Source: Parus major (lineage: Eukaryota > Chordata > Aves > Passeriformes > Paridae). Taken from it: a stretch of 64,000 nucleotides of DNA. The stretch is from contig NC_031770.1 of the NCBI RefSeq assembly GCF_001522545.3, positions 6,661,321-6,725,320 on the forward strand. Direction: 5' to 3'. Positions 13,801 through 25,965 of this stretch are shown here, in pieces. Both the position numbers and the translations under genes were made by a program. The first letter of the stretch is position 1; each line of letters starts with the position of its first letter. Under the pieces are notes generated by a model. That model searched no databases. It saw nothing but the letters and a program-made list of their open reading frames with translations, and was not told the origin of the DNA.

Positions 13801-16800
13801 TTAAAAAAGCTTGTGTGGGACTTGATTAAACAAGCTGTTGGGGTGTGGCCCTGTGGAGGACTGGGCAGGGAACAGCTCAGAGAAGCTCCCCATGCAACTT
13901 TTGGAATCAGTCTTCCATTTAACTCTGAAGGTTGCTTGCTGTTATCAGGCTTTGTGCCCTTCTTGGGATTTTTATATTATTTCTGTGCAAGGTGATTGCA
14001 CTGCAGATAACCCCCAGGTACAGTGGGCAATGTGGAAGGCATGTTATCTCAAGCTCTGCCATTATCTTGTTTTTATTTCTGTTATTAAATAAATAAACAA
14101 ACAAGCACTCAAGGGGTTTTATTCCTTTTTTTAAAATTTCTGATTATTCTGTCACTAATTTTCACTTGATAAATTTGAATATATCTTATAATCTTAAGTT
14201 AGTATAAGGCTTTTCTGTTTACCTTAGAAACAGAACTTGCTGTCAGACACATTCTGTCTAGCAGTGGAAAAGGAAGGCATGGTCTGATGATGGCAGCTTG
14301 CCCCTAGTTAACTTCAGATACAGTTAGTTATGTGCAAAGGTTGTGTTTTTTTATAGATTGAGATATAGCTCTAATATTTTTTATAGATTTGTCCGTCTCT
14401 GCAATGCAATCCGACACATTAGTGTGAGTAAATAGTTCCTTTTCTGCATTTGATTTGCAGTGTGAGTCTGTATCAGGATACAATCCTGGTTTTATAGGGG
14501 ATGTTATAGTTAATGTATGTGATATTTTTGCATGTGGCTGAACAAGTTGATACTTCAGCATTGCTAAATGTTGGTTGTGTCCTACATCTTGTAAGTTATC
14601 TTTTTGGCAAGATCTAGTAAGTTATCTTTTTCTTGTTTGTGTTGCACATATAATTTGTCACAGTCTCTCCACAAAAGGAAAGAATATTTGAGAATATTTG
14701 TTTTTATGGGTAATTACTTCTCGGGCTTGTGTTAAAACACTGTCTGAAAGAGCCTTGTTCATACATCATTTTCTGGTTAATCTAGTGTTTACCTTTTTCT
14801 TCTCTTGTATTTATTCCATTAGAATACATTGTAATGTGTTCAATTGGATTTGCCTATTGCAAGGCAATTTTTGTATAATTAATACTGTTAATTAATCTGG
14901 TTTGAAACAGCACTCCAAATTGAGAGGATGTTTCTGTGATTGCAGACTGAGAAGTATCTCAACCAAGTTTTCTCCCTTCAGTGGTTCACAATAAAAGTAA
15001 ATTAGCACAAGTGAAAATGGTCCAGGAAACAAGAAAACCAGCTGCTCCTCAGTAAATAACTTGGAGTTTTGCTAGAGCCTGTTAAGCCTTGCTGCGAGCC
15101 AGAGAGTATCTCCTTTGTTGGTGCTCAGCCTTACTCCTTTGTACATTCCAGCTGCTGCCCTAATTCAGAGTTCCTACCATCCCTGTGGCTTTGTAAAGTC
15201 CCTTTTGAAGTATGCCCAGCACTGAATGTACTTTGCTTCTGTAACTGACCTTTCCTCTGGTACTTTCTTCATGCCCTTTCTCTTTCTCTTATGGTTGGTG
15301 CATCATGGAAACCTCCAGGAAGAGGAGGTTCCATGCTGCTGCATGGTCGAACCAAACCTGCGTGGGTTAGAGGGGAAAGGAAAAGATGGCTCAGAAACAA
15401 ACAATCAAATTGCTTACAAAAATTGTCTAGGATGTAATATTTGAAGCTGGAAATCATGAAAGCTTTTTCTTGGCAGATCTGCCCACCTTTCTTTTGAGAG
15501 ATTTTTCAGAAGTGGAGCTATTCACCTTGCACCATCCTTTGTCTGGCTCCGGCTCACTGTCTTCTCCCAGGCTTTCTCAGAAGCTTTAATGTATTCTTTC
15601 ATTCCAGCAGTGATGTATAGTGTTCTGGTGCTTGGTGCACCCTATGGCTAAAGAGAAAAATCACCTTCTCCCATGTCTGGATTAGTTATATTTAATTAGA
15701 AGTCATATTTCCTTATGGAAGCCCTCAGGCATGAAATCTGCAAAGACCTATGCGAGAATGTCTTCCTTCCATGTTCTCTGTTGAGAGGGGCTTATATCAC
15801 TTCCCCTTGCATTTTCATGGGGAAAGAGTGGTTAACATTATATATTTTCTTTTTTTTTTTTTAATTTTCACTATTCCTTTAAAATTTTCTGAAATGACAT
15901 GCCAAAAGCCTTTTGGGCTGTGAGGATGCATCACTGTTATAAGGCTTCCTTTCACACAGTCATTTTACAATTATTACTTGATAGCCTGCTCCATCTAAAT
16001 CCTTGACCTGTGCCTGTCAGCTGCTGGCTGATCATAGTGAATAAATTTGTATAATCACTGCATGATGACTGCTTAATAACTGTACTCCAAATATGCAAAT
16101 ATCTATTCTGGCTTAATACAATTCATCTGCTTTGACCGGCCCGTGCACTTAGAATTTTCGAAACATTTGTAAGTAACGGAGCCATTGCAGTCTCCTCCTG
16201 TCTTTTTGTACCAAGCTCTAAAATGCTGGAATGTACAGGGAAGAAAAGGATCTATCTCAAAAAATCCAAGGGAAAATAGACATCAAACAACAGAGAAGAA
16301 GCACTTGTCTGTATGTGTTGTAAATGAGGGGAAAAATGCCCCCAAACAAAAAACTTCCTTAAGGATTATAGAAAGTTTTTCTATTTTCATTCTGTGCTCT
16401 AGGTTAGCAATATGCCTTTACTCAGAATAATCTGTGCTATGAATTTCCTTGTCTGCATTGCACATAAAATTGGAAGATACAAATTCCAAAGCATATTTGA
16501 GTCTGAGACACTTTCAAAATGCTCCAAAAAACCCCCAAAACCAAACCAAAAAATGCCAAGAACACAAATAAAAAGCAAGGCCATAGTCACACAGAAAACA
16601 CATCTTTGTCATGTTTGTGGTTTTCCAGTGCTGTGAAAGCCCTGGTAATTCCTTTTTCTGATTTTGCCCTCTTCTTTTAAGCATTTTCTTTGGCCATCAA
16701 GTGACATAGATTGCTGAGACGGATGGACAGTGAATCATACCAGTTTGTCCATTTCCATGTTCTTTATTGCAACATCAGAACATCAGGAAATAGCTTTTTA

Positions 16801-19800
16801 AAACTAAAATCTGATTTTCACTGCCCTATAAGACATGCTTTTTTATCTTATTATCAGATAGTTACTCCTTTAGCCTTTCTCTGAATTTAGCTTAATGTGT
16901 CTGAACAGTGCAGGAGGAAAAAGAGAATCCATAGTTCAACGCACCAGACGTAGTTCAATGGTTGGTATGTCAGTAATAGCCCAATGTCTTCAATAGGTTA
17001 ATAGCCATCGTGGCAAAGAGGGTTTTAGGGAGATTTTGAAGGCAATAATACATATATTTACTAAAGAATGACGGTCTTGTAATAATAGCACAGTAACATG
17101 AATGAAAATCCAGGACAAAGCAGGCATCTTAGCAATGAAATGTAGATAAATCTTTGTTGCCTTTCCAATCTGTGTGGTTTCCAGCTGGAAACAAAGTACT
17201 GTGGCTGCCCAGGAGGCTGAGGAAAGGATTTTGGAGTGGCAAGACCCATTTCTTCAGGGTGATGCCACCTAAAGCAACTTGCACCTCCTTAATAGTTGTT
17301 TTGGGAATCTGGGGGAGCAAGTTGGGAGGAGTGTGAGCCGAGCTTGGTTTAATAGCACAGAGTAGCCAGAATTTCTCCAGACTTATCACTTCCCTCCTTG
17401 GTAAACAACAACAAGCAGTTTTTTGTGCTCACTGCCGGGAGGTATTTAGGGCTCAGCTGTCTCCTTTCCATCTGGAAAAGAGTGTGGCATGTCAGGTGTC
17501 TCAACACTAGCACAATTAAAAGGAAGTGAATGGCTCCTTCACACATGCCTTAATGTCAGCAGTTTGGACTGGGAAAAACTGGAAAAGCACTATTGGAGCC
17601 TTTCCTACTGTTTTTTCTTGCCAAAAGTGTGACATTCAGACAGGTTTATCAGCCCCGTGTTTCTCTGAGCCCTTATGCTGCTTGAGTGGGCTGACAAAAG
17701 TGTGAATCCTATTGACATTATAGCTCTCATCTACAAAATTGGAGCAGAGCGCTCAAAGACTAAGAAAGATGACGTCGTAAGTGTGAGATAAAACAAATGC
17801 TTTCTTCATTTTTATTTGTTTATAGAAGGAATTTGCCTTGACAGGACAACTTTGACTTGACTTTTTGTTTATTTTTAATAAGAGTTTCTGGTATCCTGAG
17901 ATATTTCATATCCATTCATATCCAAAATGAAAAATGTGGCAGCATTTGTAAGTTTCCTGTTGGTTTGTGTTTTGGCAAAGTAGGAATAATTGTCTGTGTG
18001 CAATAAATGTAGGACACATAAAATTTAACAGATTCATGGGTAAGTGAGCTTTATTTTGAATTGCTGTTGGTTTCTTTATCCATATGTACTTTTTGCCAGT
18101 TTATGGAAAGGACATTGATTATGTTAGATGTTTCAGCTGCTTTTGTTATGCTTGACTGTGAGCTGCATCCAGATAAGGACAGCCTTCTCTTAAACAACCA
18201 GTAGGTTTTAAAATTTAATTCCCAGTACTTTTCACCGTGGCAAGCAATTACTGGCGGTTTGTAATGCTAAATTTATAGGATTTCAGCTAAACAATACTCT
18301 AAAATACAAGTTTCCCATGTCCTACTTTACAATAAGGTTTACACCTGCCATTGTAATGAGTAGTTTTGCTCCTTGCAGTGTATACTGGAATAATGGTTTA
18401 TTATGTTTTATTATTACTTTTCATTAAACTTGCTCTGCAGCATGGTTGGTTGGAGCTGGGAGGATCCCAGTTGTAATTCTAGCTGCCAGAAGGCCCCTTG
18501 TGCAACCTTAGAATGTCGATTCTAAAGAAAAGAAGGCACTGTACAGGGAATGTGGAATAATGTCACATTAGGTAATCAGTAATGTTAAGCATCAAGACTT
18601 GCTGGTCTCATTTTGGTCTTAAATAAGTTGTATGTACCAAGAGCTTCTGAAAGTAAGAATATTTAAGGAATGTGAAAGTAGATTGTGATGAAATGTGAAC
18701 CTAATCCAGGGAGCTAGCCATCTCAAAATATATGGTTCATCTGTGCGTTTTGTGTTTGAAATGGAGAATTTTAAGCATAAAGCCTAAGATCATGCTTTTA
18801 AATGCTGAGATTTTGGCCAGGAAATACTGTATAATTATTAAGTTTTTAAAATTAATTATGTTAGAGGGCTATAAACCAGTGCATTGATTAAAAATCTTCA
18901 GTTCATTAAACTTCCCAATGACAGAGGCCATCTCAGTAATAAAAACTACTGTTCCTAGCGGTGGACTGGCATCTGTGTTATAGTCTTTTTAAGATCCCCA
19001 CCTTTGTTCATTAGGCCAGCACCTGTCTCTTGATGGGCAGGATTTATTTCCCCTTGACATTGGTCTCAGAGGTGCAGTTGCAGCTTTGGCAGCAGTTGAT
19101 TCCAATGAACTTTCCAGAGGTACTTCACTGGTTTAGCAGAATGAGGCTGGGTTTTGTTGTGAGTTGGTTCTTTGATTGCTGTGTGGGGGTTCAGTGGTGG
19201 ATTTTTGGAAAATGGTGGTTTTTGTCCTTTTGTTCGTTTCTGTTTGTTTTCCTGCTGGTTTCCACACACATCCTTGCAATGGTCATGTTTGGAAGGTCCA
19301 CATGCACAATTTCCTCTTCTGTCCCCAGGAGTGAAATGACATTATCCTGGTTTTATGCACTCATGGCATTTGCCATGTGAAAGAGCAGTATCACTTCAGA
19401 GATATATCAAGCACAGGTGACTTTCTTAAATAAGCAAACCTCATGAATTTCGTACTGAAAACAAGAAATGAAAATCTGGAAAAGCACCAGAGAACAGGAA
19501 TTACTATGGAAAAAAGACTATATCAATTCTTGAAATGTAACACAATAAATCTGCATATGTTGTTTACATCATAGCTTCACTTTATTCATCCTTGCACACA
19601 AGGTCACAAAAGAAATTTGGGCCTTATTATTCCTGGAGGAGTTTGTAATTTTTGCTGTGGTGTTGGATTACCTTACCCTTTCTTTATTACCATCTGCACT
19701 GCAAGGCTAGTTTTGCTGAGGTTATTTTTTTTTTTTAAGCAGCATCCCATGATACCCTTAATTCTGTGTTTCCTGTGCTTTTGCTTCATTTGCAATTTTA

Positions 19801-20614
19801 AGAGATTTTCTCTAAGAAATAGGTTTGTTCTATATTGTACACCAGTAAATTAGCTAGATTTTTTTACTATACAACTTTAACCATTTAATTCTGGAGCACA
19901 AATGCAATTGCTTTACAATAAATTAATTGAGAAAGTTAGCATCCTTCAGTGTACAGGGAGAAAGATGGTGTCAAAGATTACACATTTTTGTTTAACATGT
20001 TGTTATTAATATGCTGTCCTCTGCATAGGATTTTTATTTTGATACTCGACTTCATCTGTGTATTTTAAGCAATTATTTTCAGCTGACTTCTTTGTGCAAC
20101 CAATGCCATTGACTGCAGTAGCTTTGAAAATAGTTTTTCTTCATTAATGGCTTCTGGTGAATTGTTGGGAGAACAAAGTGCTGTCCCTAGTGGCTCCTGA
20201 AACTTATGGAAGCATTCAGTGAAATAGCTATTATTTTTCATGAAAAAAAAAATAAATTAGAGTATTACTTTTAATAGCTTTACACAAGCATGAGCAACTT
20301 TAGCTATAGAGATGAATTGAATCTGAAGTTTCTCAAGCCATTTTTCAGCCCTCAAAATATAGTTCATGTTTGTAGGTCTTCAGAATTGAGAAGCCCCTTC
20401 CATGTGCTTGTCCACCCAGGCATGGTGAAACAATAAATACACAAAGCCGGTTTTTCTGGGTTCTCCACACATGAAGGCACTGGGTAACAGGATCACTTTT
20501 CAAAAGACAGGTCGACCTGCATGAAGTCTTTGCAGTTATTCAAAAGCCAAAGTGTTGTGTGCTGCTTCAGAGCATTCAGGGGACCTCAGTTTGTTGGGAT
20601 GGGAGGCAGAAGAG

Positions 20615-20731
20615 AAGAGGGTGTTTTTCCACCATCCCATGTGGTGGAACACTTGGGATGGTGGGAGAACACCCTCTTAGGTGAAACCTTTGGTGTTGGG
20701 TGTTTCACCCAACACCAAACAAGAGGGTGTT
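20615..20731. repeat. Cluster of interlocking inverted repeats
   Basis: Two hairpins share one arm. Hairpin one pairs 20615-20639 with 20654-20678 (23 of 25 positions; the two exceptions would be G-U wobbles in RNA from one strand). Hairpin two pairs 20668-20678 with 20721-20731 (11 of 11, AACACCCTCTT with AAGAGGGTGTT) and encloses a perfect 12-bp stem, 20689-20700 with 20708-20719, around a 7-base loop. Smaller alternative stems also exist: TTCCACC at 20627-20633 with GGTGGAA at 20643-20649, and GTGAAAC at 20681-20687 with GTTTCAC at 20702-20708. No known element is recognised. Confidence 0.9.
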
Positions 20732-23700
20732 TGCTGCCTCACTGGTGGCCCTAGGCAGGACTCAGTGCTCTCAAAAATCCTTCAAAGCAGCTTGGTTTAT
20801 AAGCCTGAAACTCATTTCAAGAAGCACGGTACCAATAAGGCTCGTTAGAAGCCCTCTCTTTAGTACCTTCAAGTGTTGTCAATTGATCAGTGTGCAGATG
20901 GGAGATGGGTTTTCTTTCACTTATGACTGACAGTTTTTCCTGTGGGATTTTCCTTCATGTTTCCCATAGCTCTTAAATGGCAGGTCAGTTGCATATGAAA
21001 ATGACCCAAAGTATGTCTATGTGATTTCCATAAACCTGGACAGGAAGGCAGCCTGTAGGAAAAAGGCACACTGTGAGGCAGAGTGAGGGCTTTGAAGTAA
21101 AATCACATTTTTTATTGGTTGTAGAAAGCACAATTTCTTATCACTGTCATGTGATGCCATATCAGATTTGACTGGGTTTTTCAGCCAGTTGCACAATGAA
21201 CAGTGGGATATGGTCTAATGTTTTCTGTATGTTTGGAATAATGCAGATGAGCATCTATACAGCAAACTGAAAATTGAAAAAAAGAAATGAAATATCTGGA
21301 ACCAATATATTAAGGGTGCTTCATTTTACTTTTAATTTGGCACCATGCCATTATTATCATGTAAATTTCTTCCTCATTACTGCAGAATAACAAAATGTCT
21401 TTGACCATCATTTTCCCCTCTTGAGGTTCTTGTCATTATCTGTAATTTCCACTAAGTTTCCTTGTTAATAGTGCTTGCCTCTCTGTACACTGACCTTGCT
21501 GGTTGGTGCAGACTTCTAGAAAACAGAATATCTCATGTAAATATTTTGTACATGCCTGTTCCATGTTTTTTTTCCTTAATTAATGTGGCTAAGACATGTT
21601 TTAGCAGACACTGAAGAATCATATTTAGATTTGTTAAGCTACTCTTCCTTTGCAATTATTTTACTTTGTGTTGTGCAGAGTGCTCATATTTGGCAATATA
21701 TTTCAGTGCTTGGGGTTTACTTTAAGAATTATCAAACTTAAGTTCTGAAGAGTATATATTATTGTTAACATAGCATGTTTCTAGTCTGAGTTATTGAGTT
21801 GTGAAATAAAACATGCATGCACAGACCAGAGGTCTCCTCTATTAATGTATTTAATAAAGTATGGTAGGAAAAAGAGGTTATTATGAAAGTTTTGGGTGGT
21901 TTGGTGTTTGGGTTTTGGGTTTGGATTTTGTTGGCAGTGTCCTCCCCCTTCCTGCTCTCCCCTTTCATTCTTCCATGTCATCAGTCACTGAAGCATATCA
22001 AATGCTAATTTCTACTTTTCCATCTAAACCTGTCCGGAGTATTCAATCATTTTCTCTTGTGCCACCTTTATAAGGGAAGTATTCACGTCTACTTGTTCCC
22101 TTCTGGCAGATGTCTTCCATTTTCCTTGTCATATGTCAGGAGTGGTTGTGATAGGATTGATTTTTCTCTGTTAAGAATTCAATTTTTTTTCAATTATTCT
22201 TTCATCCTTCCTGGGCTTCTTTGCTTATAAAGGCTGGACATAGATGTGTGGTATCAGCTCCAAGAAACTACTGATAGCCCATCTTTATGATCACAGTATT
22301 TGCATTAAGAGCACCCTTTGAACATGAGAGGGGCTATAGATGGGGAGCTGGGACCTCCTGTGTGATGACAGCTGCTCTGACTCATGGAGTGCTGATATTG
22401 GATGTTTTAATCCATCACAGGTTTAGAAGTGGCAACCCTGTGCTTCCACTTCCCTGGCAGAGGCGATGGTTTCCTTCTGCAGGTGCTGTTGTTTGGCTGT
22501 GCTCTGAGCTGGACTTGTGCTGAAGTGAGTGGTGTTTGAGAAGAAGAGGTTGGTTTGTGCAGTTGAGAGAGCAGCTGAGCCTTGCACAGACACAGCTCAG
22601 AGGAGAGTGCTGAACTGGTGGGGACAGGAAAGATCTCAGTGGTGGAAATGATTCATCAGCCACCAAGCGAATCCTTGAGTGGACTTGAGTCCTTGTCCAG
22701 AATTCCTAAGGACTTCTTCCTCTGTAAAGAATCATGGAGAAAGTGTTAGTCCTAAGCATCAGTGCTGTTTTTATGTTAGTGTCTCAGGAAGTACTTAAAG
22801 GTTGGTAAAGATTGTGGCAGTGCTTCTTCTAAAAATAAGACCTGAGCTTTCAGTGCATACTGGTTTACTTATTCTGCTTGGTTTGGAAAAGCATTTAGTA
22901 ATTAGGTTACAACAATTACATTGGGTATTATGAGCACAGGATACATTTCAAACACACTTTCTTCCCTTCAACATTACAAAATATTATTCTTGCATTAGCA
23001 TCTTGGAGTCTGTTGAGAAGAGATTTTGGATAAGTTAAAAACAAAAGCTCAGCTGAGGTAGAACAAGAAGCCTTGGTGTCTTGGGATAGAGAATGTGCAA
23101 TGTGCTTAGAGCTGGTGTCTTGGCATCCATGGTCTTTTCAATAAACAGTTTTAGAAAATTTCATTGGAAGTGCAGAATCACATGATTCCATAGTTATCTT
23201 TTTCTAATAGAAATATTAGAAAAATACAGAACAAAATACAAAAAAAAATTTGAAAATCAGTGACAATGTGCCCAGGATGGGCATGGAGTATTTCAAGGAA
23301 CTGCTTGTCCAATTTTGGGTCACCTGAATATGAACTCTGGTATAGAACTCGCTTAGAAAAGGACAATCACGTTTTTACCATTTAGCAGAAGACACTTTTA
23401 CCTGTTTGACGATGTCATCTGCCTCCCCACTTGGGGATGCCTGACTTCAGGAAATACTCAACACCTTATAAAACCAGTTCTGGCCTTAGGGTAGCCAGGA
23501 CTGTCATTGTTTGTTGTTTGCATTGTGGCTTTGAGGACCATCTCAGGGTGAAGGAGTTTCCCTTTGTGGCAGCGGGCTCTGTGAGGTCGGTGGGAGCACA
23601 GAGTGCCATGACTTGCCCAAATGTGAGCCTGTAGAAAGCTGGGCAGCTCCTGCTGTGAGCAGGTGATGTGAGTCTCTTCAAAACCCATCCCCCTTGGCTT

Positions 23701-24709
23701 TCCAAACCTCTTCTGGTTTCATTACTTCAAACATGCTGCAGGGCACAGCTCTAAGTTTGAACTACTTAAAGCTGAAATAAAATCTGAAATAAATCTTAAA
23801 TGATGTTCATACAGACTCTTCCTTTCTTATCTCCATCAGTATTTGTTTAGCCTTTATACTTGAGCTTATTCTACCTTTTGAGTTGTAGCTTATGTGAAGA
23901 TTATTTCTTCTAGTTGAACTCTGTAACTGCTGCTGAATTAGGGCTTTACTCTAGTTAATATGTTCATGCATACACTACTTCCTTTATTTTTTTCTATCCT
24001 TTTTCTCAAACTTTTTGCTATAATTACAGTAAATGATTTCTTGGACTGCATGTTGAGAGGGCAGAATTGCTGTGCCAGCAGCCTTGTTTTGCTGGCTCCT
24101 GAGGGTAATAAGATCTATGCACTCTACTAATTTTCTTGCATACTTAGCTGCAATTGCAACCTTTAGTAATTATTTTTTAATTAACTTCAAAATATTGCAT
24201 GAATAATGCAAATTTTTTAAAAATGGAAAATTAAAAAAGCTCAAAAGTAAGTGTTTTTTATATTTCAAATCAATAAACATTATTTTTTTGATTTTTTTAT
24301 GTCAGACATTAGTAGCATGGTGATATTAAATGACCTGCACAGTTGTAGAAGTATCAGGGGTGTGTTGTTAAAGAGAGTTTGGCATTTAGATGAAGGTCAA
24401 ATTTGTTTTCATAATTTGTAGTGAGAATTTCTTAGAGCCTTCAATAAGATCCTTTTCTAATACTGGAACTTTTATTCTACTTTACATTTTCTAGATGTTT
24501 GCTTTTCAATTAGCAGAAGTTGGCTAAACATTATGTTTTTGCAAAACTCATAGACTAACTCTGTCAGAGGAAAGAAATGGATATATTTAGATATCAACTA
24601 ATCAGTTGGTCTGGGCTGTGGGTGTAAAGCTGGGCAGTAAATGTTTATGACCATGAGTGAAGGCAAACACAAAAAGTGCCTTTTAATAAGTCCATATAAA
24701 AGTGGTTTT

Positions 24710-24756
24710 CATCAAAAATAAAATTTTAAAAAAAGATTTAAAAATCTGTTTTGTAG
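24710..24756 (+). promoter_or_regulatory. MACROD2: 3' splice site of the MACROD2 exon
   Basis: The acceptor reads CTGTTTTGTAG directly before the exon. The pyrimidine-rich part is only about nine bases (CTGTTTTGT). Upstream of it the intron is A-rich (AAAATAAAATTTTAAAAAAAG), so the polypyrimidine tract is short and weak by vertebrate standards. No strong branch-point consensus can be singled out. The frame is open for 18 codons into the intron, and the last intronic G would recreate the same Val codon if retained. Confidence 0.85.
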
Positions 24757-24873
24757 TGGATGGCTGCATACACCGAGCTGCCGGGCCCTGCTTGGTGGCT
24801 GAGTGTCGCAACCTGAGCGGCTGTGAGACTGGACAGGCCAAAATCACCTGTGGATACGACCTGCCTGCAAAAT
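24757..24873 (+). CDS. MACROD2: Internal coding exon of MACROD2, macrodomain catalytic loop
   Basis: This is the only coding exon supported in the window. MACROD2 is a macrodomain enzyme that removes mono-ADP-ribose from acidic side chains and deacetylates O-acetyl-ADP-ribose. The exon starts after an intronic AG (24755-24756) and ends before GTAAGT (24874-24879). It is 117 bp and runs phase 1 to phase 1: two bases finish a split Val codon, 38 whole codons follow, and one base opens the next codon, expected to be Tyr. The translation begins [11 protein letters not shown] and ends [10 protein letters not shown]. The Asp and His of DGCIH match the ADP-ribose-contacting Asp102 and His106 region of human MACROD2. 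The Cys-rich middle ([16 protein letters not shown]) matches MACROD2 and not MACROD1, from memory of both families. The exon number is not certain; it covers roughly residues 101-139. No neighbouring exon is visible. Confidence 0.95.
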
Positions 24874-24879
24874 GTAAGT
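24874..24879 (+). promoter_or_regulatory. MACROD2: 5' splice site (GTAAGT) of the MACROD2 exon
   Basis: The donor is AAT|GTAAGT. The six intronic bases are the full consensus. The exonic side is AAT, not CAG, so the intronic half carries most of the U1 pairing. If the intron were retained, the frame would stay open for about 25 further codons and stop at 24948-24950. Confidence 0.9.
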
Positions 24880-25942
24880 CAAGCCTTTCTCAGCGATTTT
24901 GTTTCCAGCATGTGTTGCTGGTGTGCATGGTTCATTTCCCTGTAGTCTAATTCAACAGGGTATTCATTTTACAAAATTAGCAGCGGGACTTAATTAAGCA
25001 TGTTCTGTAGTAATGTCTTCCCCTCAAAGCAATTCAGGCTTTTCTAAACGATTGTTTCACCTATGTTATCCGATGAAAACTTACATGTCTCTGAAATACA
25101 AAGCATCTTTCATGTTTTATTTTTGCAAGCTAAAACCTATCCTTTCATATGCATAATAAAGGATTGGAAACGCTTTATGAAATATGAACAAAATATACAT
25201 TATCATATTTAAGTTCCGCAGAGACAGTTTTTGGAAATGTTGCATATTTGATGTTCTTCATGCAGATTCCTTGATTGTGAATACTTTGAGGGCCCAGGAG
25301 ATCAAAGTGATGTATTGTGTTTTCAGCTGCCATGTAGTGTCTGATTGGCAATTACTGTAAAGGCATCTGTCACACTTTAGCGTTCGACAGAGGGAGTTTA
25401 GCTCAGTGCTGGAATGTTTTTGCACTTTGAAAGTGGAATTGTCAAAAACATTCCTCCTATTTCAAACAGGAAGATTGTTATTTGACTGTCTTGTGTAGAT
25501 GTTGAGCTTGTTTTGGAAAACACTAACAAGCTGCCAGCACAATGGTCAGCCAGTCTATTATGTGAGAATATAAAGCAGGAAATTTTAGTAAATCAGGATC
25601 TTACAGAATAGTGTATTAAAACATGAAAATACAAATACTGGGAAAGAATTGCAAACCCCATATAACTAGAATTCAAGTTTGCTTTTTTCCCTCTTTTTTT
25701 GGGATATGCAGGCTGCAGCAGGAGCATTCAAAAATGATTTAGATCTCTCTTAACTCAAATCAAATGCTGGCTGCAGTAGTAGGTATCTCTCCAGGCTCCT
25801 GTAGCCCTTAATGTCTTAGGTAGATATGAAAATTGTTTTTCCACTCATTTTCTTTTTCTATGATGACAATGATGAGAGCTAACAATGTTTTCCTTGAGAG
25901 GTAATTTCTATGTATGAGAAAACTTTGCTATATATTATTATT

Positions 25943-25965
25943 TATATGTATATGTATATGTATAT
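25943..25965. repeat. (TATATG)n microsatellite
   Basis: Almost four TATATG units inside a longer A/T-only stretch at about 25929-25974. Confidence 0.85.

Larger units (their letters stand above)
1..24756 (+). other. MACROD2: MACROD2 intron upstream of the exon (partial)
   Basis: This is AT-rich, CpG-poor non-coding DNA lying 5' of the exon and read as one intron. No exon-like segment with macrodomain coding and splice sites was seen in it, including the expected preceding exon that would end in the Gly-rich GGGG motif. It holds a palindromic microsatellite at 933-1006, probable ancient repeats near 1385-1605 and 5551-5635, a CR1 tail near 10819-10893 and an inverted-repeat cluster at 20615-20731. 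There are A homopolymers at 4906-4921 and 5840-5855. A GC-richer patch lies at about 3740-4030. In the long stretches between these (about 1610-3740, 5640-10760, 10900-20610 and 20735-24700) I see nothing I can name. The open frames there are short and look random. Confidence 0.85.

Noticed and set aside
16093..16100. POU octamer ATGCAAAT (also near 51839) as regulatory sites
   Set aside because: About two matches are expected by chance in 64 kb when both strands are counted, so the motif alone is not evidence.
24702..24756. In-frame ATG upstream of the exon as an alternative start
   Set aside because: The 18 codons lie in A-rich intron before a good AG acceptor and encode a Lys-rich, non-conserved stretch. 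Starting there would omit the N-terminal half of the macrodomain.
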